A stretch of 64,000 nt of DNA, taken from NCBI RefSeq assembly GCF_019402665.1, contig NZ_VSST01000012.1:89836-153835 (forward strand), read 5' to 3'. The notes beneath the pieces are model-generated. The model made no database searches and had not been told where the DNA came from. It saw nothing but the letters and a program-made list of their open reading frames with translations. The position numbers and the translations under genes were made by a program. The number at the start of each line of letters is the position of its first letter. The stretch's first letter is position 1. The DNA comes from Bradyrhizobium canariense (GTDB lineage: Bacteria; Pseudomonadota; Alphaproteobacteria; Rhizobiales; Xanthobacteraceae). Positions 59,491 through 64,000 of the stretch are shown one piece after another.

Positions 59491-60747
59491 CTACCGTGCC
59501 GCCGCAGCCTTCGACTGCACGTGCTCGGGCCGGACGCCAAGCGCGATCAGGCGCGCCGGAATGCCCTGGAGCCACGGCAGCGCGGTGATCAGGCGCACGA
59601 TGAGCGGCACTTTCAACGGCCGGTCGCCGCCTCGCAAGGCGCCGCTGATGATGTTGTTCTGCACGATCATCTGCATTCGCTGCGTCATCTTCACCGGGAA
59701 TTCGCGGCGACGGCGCACGGCGTCGAGCTCGTTCTCCGACGGACAGCCGTGCTGCAGCTTGTCCGCCAGCAAATTTGCGGTCGCGACCGCATCCTGCACG
59801 GCGATATTGACGCCGACGCCGCCGACCGGCGACATCGCATGGGCGGCGTCGCCGATGAGAAGCAGGCCCGGCTGCGTCCAGCGCTTCAGGCGGTTGATCG
59901 CAACGGTCAGCAGCTTGAAATCGTCGAAGCTCTTCACGTCGGCAATGCCGTTCTTCAGGATCGGCGCCATGCGGACGACCTCGTCAAGCAGCGCCTGCAA
60001 TCCCCTCGCCTTCACCGCGTCATATTGTCCCTTGGCGATGACATAGGCGCACTGCCAATAGTCGCCGCGGTCGAAGGTGATCATCATCTTGCCGGGCTCG
60101 ACGCGCGCGAACACGTTCTCGGTCTCGTTCGCCTTGCGGCCGACCCGAAACCACAGCACGTCCATTGGCGCGCCGATCTCCTCGACCTCGAGGCCGGAAT
60201 GCTCTCGCACGGTCGAATGCCGGCCGTCACAGGCGATGGTGAGATCGGCTTCGATGTCCACGATGCCATCAGGCGTATTCGCCCGCACGCCGGCGATGGT
60301 CTCGCCGCGGCGGATCAGATCGACGGCCTCCGTGTTCATCATCACCTTCAGCGAGGCGAAGCGCTGGCCGGCCTCGCGCAGGAAGTTCAGGAAATCCCAT
60401 TGCGGCATGAAGGCGATGAAGGGGTACTTGGTGCGGAGGCGGCTGAGATCGGCGATGCGAACGGGGGTACCGCCGAACAGGCCGTCCATCTTCTGCAAGC
60501 GCTGATGCGGCAGCTTCAGAAATCCGTCGATCAGGCCGAGCTCGTCCATCACCTGGAGTGTCGAGGGATGCACGGTGTCGCCGCGGAAGTCGCGGAAGAA
60601 ATCCGCATGCTTCTCCAGAACCACGACATCGATGCCGGCGCGCCCGAGGAGATAGCCGAGCATCATGCCGGCCGGTCCGCCGCCGACGATGCAGCACCGC
60701 ACTTTCAACGAAGAGCCCTGGGGATGCTGCGAGGTATCGGGTTTCAC
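59491..60747 (-). CDS. FAD-dependent monooxygenase (aromatic hydroxylase fold)
   Basis: The 418-residue flavoprotein has CCIVGGGPAGMMLGYLLGRAG at the N-terminus, the DG motif ACDGRHSTVREHSGLEVEE, and LLIGDAAHAMSPVGGVGVN with a following NIAVQDAVATANLLADKL, the full set for the PHBH/UbiH class. These enzymes hydroxylate phenols or ubiquinone precursors using NAD(P)H and O2. The N-terminal THPQGSS-like stretch is not a signal peptide; the protein is cytosolic. Substrate cannot be read. It is divergent from a small membrane gene. Confidence 0.9.
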   Translation of the reverse strand: MKPDTSQHPQGSSLKVRCCIVGGGPAGMMLGYLLGRAGIDVVVLEKHADFFRDFRGDTVHPSTLQVMDELGLIDGFLKLPHQRLQKMDGLFGGTPVRIADLSRLRTKYPFIAFMPQWDFLNFLREAGQRFASLKVMMNTEAVDLIRRGETIAGVRANTPDGIVDIEADLTIACDGRHSTVREHSGLEVEEIGAPMDVLWFRVGRKANETENVFARVEPGKMMITFDRGDYWQCAYVIAKGQYDAVKARGLQALLDEVVRMAPILKNGIADVKSFDDFKLLTVAINRLKRWTQPGLLLIGDAAHAMSPVGGVGVNIAVQDAVATANLLADKLQHGCPSENELDAVRRRREFPVKMTQRMQMIVQNNIISGALRGGDRPLKVPLIVRLITALPWLQGIPARLIALGVRPEHVQSKAAAAR

Positions 60748-60866
60748 GGCCGGGCCCTCATTTACGGGTCAAGGTTTCTGTGCAGTGCAACAAGCAAGAT
60801 TCATTTGCCGCGATTGTGAATGGCCGTTGGCCTCGCCGCCAATTCCGACTCATTCAGGAAATTGCA

Positions 60867-61115
60867 GTGCAGACAATCCTCATACTGCTCGGCGTCTGGA
60901 TCCTGATCAACGTACTTTTCGTCTTGATCATGATCGCACCGCGCAGGCCGCCGCTTGCGCCGGTGCGCATCGAACAGAACGGTTATCCGTACGAGGAGTA
61001 GGAGAAGTTCCTGCTGCGCCGCGTCATCATCTCGATCGCGATGGGCGCGTTCTTCTTGCCGACTCCGCCCTTGATCGAGGCCGTCAAGCGCTTCATCAGG
61101 AAGCGCCGCGAATAG
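60867..61115 (+). pseudogene. Small membrane-protein gene split by an in-frame TAG
   Basis: A GTG start with AGGAA upstream opens a frame MQTILILLGVWILINVLFVL with one strong transmembrane span, closing at TAG 60999-61001 after NGYPYEE. The same phase then runs on with EKFLLRRVIISIAMGAFFLP, containing a second span, then a basic end RFIRKRRE and a normal TAG. The full-length version would be an 81-residue two-span protein, so the first TAG probably represents a recent nonsense change or deliberate truncation; the 44-residue peptide alone might still be functional. I recognise no named family. Confidence 0.5.
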
Positions 61116-61143
61116 CTACGGCGGACGCGTCCTGCTCGACACC

Positions 61144-62658
61144 TCAATTGTTGCTGCGGTTCGCGCTGCGGAAGCTCTTGATCTCCGACACGCTGCCGTC
61201 GCGATAGGTCAGCTCCACCGAGATGAACTGCGTTGCCGGCGCGAGCTTCATGTAGAGCGGCATGCCGGCGCTGATCGCGCTGGGATCGCGCATGTCGCAG
61301 CCCGGCATCTTCAAGACCTGGTTCGGAACGGCGGTGTCGATGCCGATGCGCACCTCGCGGATGGCGCAGCGGTAGGACACGAGGTGCGTGTAGTAGACCA
61401 GCAGCCCGTTGAACTCGCGGAATGACAGCCAGCTCGTCGCGGTCATGTCGAGGATCTTGCGCTGGTCGCGGATCAGCGCGGCTTCGGGATCGAACCTGAT
61501 CGGGAACGGGCCCTGCATGTCACCGGACTGGTCGACATAGCGGACCTCGATGGTGCCGGCTTGCGCGTCCGGCGGCAATTCGATCGACGGGTTCGGCATT
61601 CTCTTGCGCGTGCGCGGGTCGAGCGTATCGATGAAGCCGGTTTCGCGGAAGTCGCCATTGCCGGCCATGCGCCAGGAAACGCCGAGGGTCGGATCGGCAA
61701 AGGAGAACACCACGCTCCAGCCGCCATTGTGGCGCGAGAAGCTCGCGATCGGCGCGTTGGTGGTCTCCTCCTTCGGCACGCGCGGCACCGACACCGGTGG
61801 CAGCGCCGCGAGCTTCTGCGCCGGTGGATCGGCCGGGCGCGCGGCGGCATCCTTGGCGATGCCGCTGAGGAAGACGTCGTCGACCATCTGATCGAAATAG
61901 ACCGGCACTTGCCTGTGCTTGACGGTGTCGGCCATCTCGCTGACGAGACGTCGCGTACGCTGCGCCACTTGCACCAGGTTCTCGCCGGGCTGGAGCAGCT
62001 CCTTGGCGAAGGTGCGCGTGAACACCGAATTGGGGTTGGCGTCGTCGTTGGAGAGGCGGTCGAGCGCGGTCTGGCGCGGGCCCGCCGAGAAGACCGAGAA
62101 CACGCCTTCGGGCAGCTGTACCATCGGGGCAAGCCCGCCACCACCGGAGACGGCGCGGGTACCCTTGCGCTCGAACGGGTTGTTGCGGCAGGCGTCGAAC
62201 ACCAGGATCGAGGTTCGCGCCTTCTTGTTCTGGAGGCGCTCGACGATGCGATCGGCCAGGATGGAGGCGTCACGCACCAGCTCTTCCTGCCCTTCCGTGG
62301 CCGCCGGCACGTCCGTCGGCAGCAGGTAGTTCTGGCCTGCGATTTCGAAGCCGTGGCCGGCATAGAAGAAGAACGCGGTGTCGCCGGGCTCGATCGTCCG
62401 ATCGAACGCGAGCAGCGTCTCCGAAAATTGCTGCCGGCTCTGGTTTTCGGCGACCATCACCGAGAAGCCGAGCTGCTTTAGCGTATCGCCCATGGTGCGG
62501 GCGTCGTTGACCGCCTTGAGCAGCTTCGGAACGTTCCTGTAGTCGTTGTTGCCGACGACGAGCGCAACGCGCTTCTCGGCACAGGCGGGAAGCGCGAAAC
62601 CGCTGAGGCCGGCCGCGAGGCCAAGCGCTGCCAGTACTCTGAAAAGCCGACGCGTCAT
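61144..62658 (-). CDS. Secreted caspase-like (C14 family) peptidase
   Basis: The 504-residue protein has a signal peptide (RRLFRVLAALGLAAGLSG) and a caspase-type core: KRVALVVGNNDYRNVPKLLK, His102 in FFYAGHGFEI, and Cys157 in VFDACRNNPF, the metacaspase/orthocaspase-like pair. The C-terminal half (about 290-500) is a separate beta-rich domain of unknown type. Bacterial homologues are often exported and proteolytic, cleaving after basic or acidic residues; specificity is unknown here. GAGGGA lies before ATG 62658; the longer upstream version is charged and unlike a signal peptide. An AraC regulator diverges from it. Confidence 0.87.
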   Translation of the reverse strand: MTRRLFRVLAALGLAAGLSGFALPACAEKRVALVVGNNDYRNVPKLLKAVNDARTMGDTLKQLGFSVMVAENQSRQQFSETLLAFDRTIEPGDTAFFFYAGHGFEIAGQNYLLPTDVPAATEGQEELVRDASILADRIVERLQNKKARTSILVFDACRNNPFERKGTRAVSGGGGLAPMVQLPEGVFSVFSAGPRQTALDRLSNDDANPNSVFTRTFAKELLQPGENLVQVAQRTRRLVSEMADTVKHRQVPVYFDQMVDDVFLSGIAKDAAARPADPPAQKLAALPPVSVPRVPKEETTNAPIASFSRHNGGWSVVFSFADPTLGVSWRMAGNGDFRETGFIDTLDPRTRKRMPNPSIELPPDAQAGTIEVRYVDQSGDMQGPFPIRFDPEAALIRDQRKILDMTATSWLSFREFNGLLVYYTHLVSYRCAIREVRIGIDTAVPNQVLKMPGCDMRDPSAISAGMPLYMKLAPATQFISVELTYRDGSVSEIKSFRSANRSNN

Positions 62659-62869
62659 CGAAAATCCCTCAAGAACGGCCCACGCCGGTTCCTTCGAACA
62701 GCGGTTCATGGGAACCGCGTCGTTGATGTGATAGTCGGCCCAGCCATAGCGCTGGTTCAACAGCCCTGAGGACTCAGGTTCTGTCGTCTAGCCTATGGCA
62801 GATCCCGCTGGAATCTGCTTTTTCTCAATCAATTCTTGTGGGCAATTCCGCTGGAAGCGAGGGACCGCC

Positions 62870-63835
62870 GTGTATCGCTGGTGCACCGACGAGGTCGAGC
62901 CGCACGACCGCTTCGACTTTTGGCGCGAGGTGCGCGCCAAGGGCCTGTTCGGCGTCACCGCCGAACTCGAGCGCGAACGCCGCGCGGACTTCTTCGGCGA
63001 ATTCTCGCTGCGCCAGCTTGGCGGAGCCGGCCTCGTCGAACTGAAGGCCTCGCACTACACGGTCGAGCGCAGCCTGACCGACATCGCTCACGCGCCGGGC
63101 GACAGCATCTGCGTCTATCAGCAGCTCGGCAGCGGCGGCTGGTTCGGCGGCATGGGCGGCAGCGACTTCACGATCGCCAATGGCAGCTTCGCCACCAGCC
63201 ACACCGACTTGCCCTATCGCACCACGCCGATGGGCGCAGGAGGCTTCCACCTGCGGATCCTGAAGATTCCCGTGATCGGCCTCTCCACGCAGGACAAGCG
63301 CATGCGCGAGCTTGCGCCCCGGACGTTCGACGATTCCACCCTGGCGCCCCTGCTTGGCGCCTGCTTCGCCGATCTCGGTGCGGTTGCCGCAGGTGACGAC
63401 GGCGCCGCCGATGCCGCTTCCCTCGTCCAGGCTTTAGCCCATCTGGCGTTGATCGAGCGCGGCATCCTGCGGTCCAGCGGCCGCCTCGGGCAGGCCGCGC
63501 TGCGGACCGCCCGGCTCTCGCACGCACGGCGCCTGATCGCGCGCCACCTGCAAGACCCAAATCTGGCGCCGACCATGGTGGCCGACCTGCTCGGCATCTC
63601 CGTGCGTCACCTGCACATGCTGTTCGAAAGCGCGGCCAAGAGTTTCTCGCAAACCGTGACGGAGGAACGCCTGAACCGGAGCCGCCGCTTGATGCGCGAA
63701 GCCCCGGACCGGTTGATCGCCGACATCGCGACCTCCTGCGGCTTCGACAGCCTCGCGACCTATTACCGGGTCTTCAACGCCGCCTACGGGATGGCCCCCG
63801 GCGACTTCCGGGCCCAAGGTTCGGAAGGGCGTTAG
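62870..63835 (+). CDS. AraC-family transcriptional regulator (AraC_binding_2 type)
   Basis: The 321-residue protein has an N-terminal DEVEPHDRFDFWREVRAK segment, matching the start of AraC_binding_2 regulators such as FeaR/NphR, and a C-terminal DNA-binding domain: PTMVADLLGISVRHLHMLFE with the second helix pair IADIATSCGFDSLATYYRVF and the final GMAPGDFRAQ. The GTG at 62870 follows GAGGGACCGCC and gives a typical N-terminus; an in-frame ATG at 62795 would add 25 cysteine/serine-rich residues. It is divergent from the caspase-like gene and could control it. Confidence 0.9.
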   Translation: MYRWCTDEVEPHDRFDFWREVRAKGLFGVTAELERERRADFFGEFSLRQLGGAGLVELKASHYTVERSLTDIAHAPGDSICVYQQLGSGGWFGGMGGSDFTIANGSFATSHTDLPYRTTPMGAGGFHLRILKIPVIGLSTQDKRMRELAPRTFDDSTLAPLLGACFADLGAVAAGDDGAADAASLVQALAHLALIERGILRSSGRLGQAALRTARLSHARRLIARHLQDPNLAPTMVADLLGISVRHLHMLFESAAKSFSQTVTEERLNRSRRLMREAPDRLIADIATSCGFDSLATYYRVFNAAYGMAPGDFRAQGSEGR

Positions 63836-63946
63836 CCGACGTTTGGACAGCTCCGGCCGATCGCCGGATTGGGCGGAAAACCGCAGCCTCGCCCGCTATT
63901 TGGGCGAAAACCTCAGGTTTTTTAGGGCCTTCCCGCGCCTGCTCCA

Positions 63947-63974
63947 TTGACTTTGGCCGATTCCCGCCTATGTT
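63947..63974 (+). promoter_or_regulatory. Candidate sigma-70 promoter at the right edge
   Basis: TTGACT and TATGTT are spaced 16 bases apart, a near-consensus pair, and lie 3' of the AraC gene in front of an unseen rightward gene beyond the window. The -35 box is strong, the -10 is moderate. Confidence 0.4.
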
Positions 63975-64000
63975 CCGTGGCGACGCGGCTCAGATCGAAG

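Noticed and set aside
38560..61115. Amber codons translated as an amino acid (TAG recoding) to explain two interrupted genes
   Set aside because: Many intact genes in the window end in TAG (for example the MarR, transglycosylase, cupin, phaC and AraC genes), so TAG is a normal stop here.
1..64000. CRISPR array, transposase or prophage
   Set aside because: No array of regularly spaced direct repeats, no recombinase or transposase motif, and no phage structural genes were seen.

Overview
The window looks like chromosomal DNA of a Bradyrhizobium-type alphaproteobacterium (Nitrobacteraceae). Reasons: high G+C with G/C-ending codons; genes typical of that group (class I PHA synthase, class II FBPase GlpX, small porins with a mature ADLGAR N-terminus, TctABC uptake genes); and palindromic repeats (GTAGCCCGGATGAGCG, TCCTGAGGAGC and AGCATGACC types) that I associate with Bradyrhizobium genomes from memory. 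No prophage, transposase, CRISPR array or rRNA operon is visible, and one tRNA (Glu, UUC) is present.

Region 1 (1-14.4 kb) is housekeeping with small accessory genes: tRNA-Glu, a PilZ protein, a PrsW-type membrane protease, an HdeD-like protein, then aroG (DAHP synthase) behind a 26-codon aromatic-rich leader peptide with a textbook attenuator. Next is an elongation factor P modification set, epmB-epmA divergent from efp, followed by an M23 peptidase, an amino-acid-type solute-binding protein, and a cupin/AhpD-like pair divergent from a MarR regulator.

Region 2 (14.4-39.8 kb) is mixed. It holds a lytic transglycosylase, an aldolase/SDR pair, recJ, a soluble chemoreceptor-like protein, an AraC regulator facing a formylglycine-generating-enzyme homologue, an L,D-transpeptidase and a glycosyltransferase. 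A six-gene leftward operon (enoyl-CoA hydratase, CaiB/BaiF CoA transferase, TctC, TctB, TctA, PdxA-like) is divergent from a GntR/FCD regulator with matching operators; it reads as uptake, CoA activation and breakdown of an unidentified carboxylate. An alpha-dioxygenase-like haem peroxidase, a HAD hydrolase and a DUF4261-like gene broken by an in-frame TAG complete the region.

Region 3 (39.9-50 kb) is core metabolism: glpX, hom, an LL-DAP/alanine aminotransferase, phaC on the other strand, a MAPEG protein, a methyltransferase, two ArgC reductases of different subfamilies in tandem, and PaiB. Region 4 (50-64 kb) has a DUF3857-transglutaminase-Sel1 protein, DedA, parE, two paralogous outer-membrane barrels with near-identical terminator hairpins, an SDR, a flavin monooxygenase, a second small gene split by TAG, a caspase-like periplasmic protease and an AraC regulator.

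The most interesting signal is the aroG attenuator: the leader peptide contains Phe-Tyr-Trp-Tyr-Phe-Ser-Tyr, three mutually exclusive RNA stems can be drawn, and a promoter is spaced so that transcription would begin at the leader ATG.
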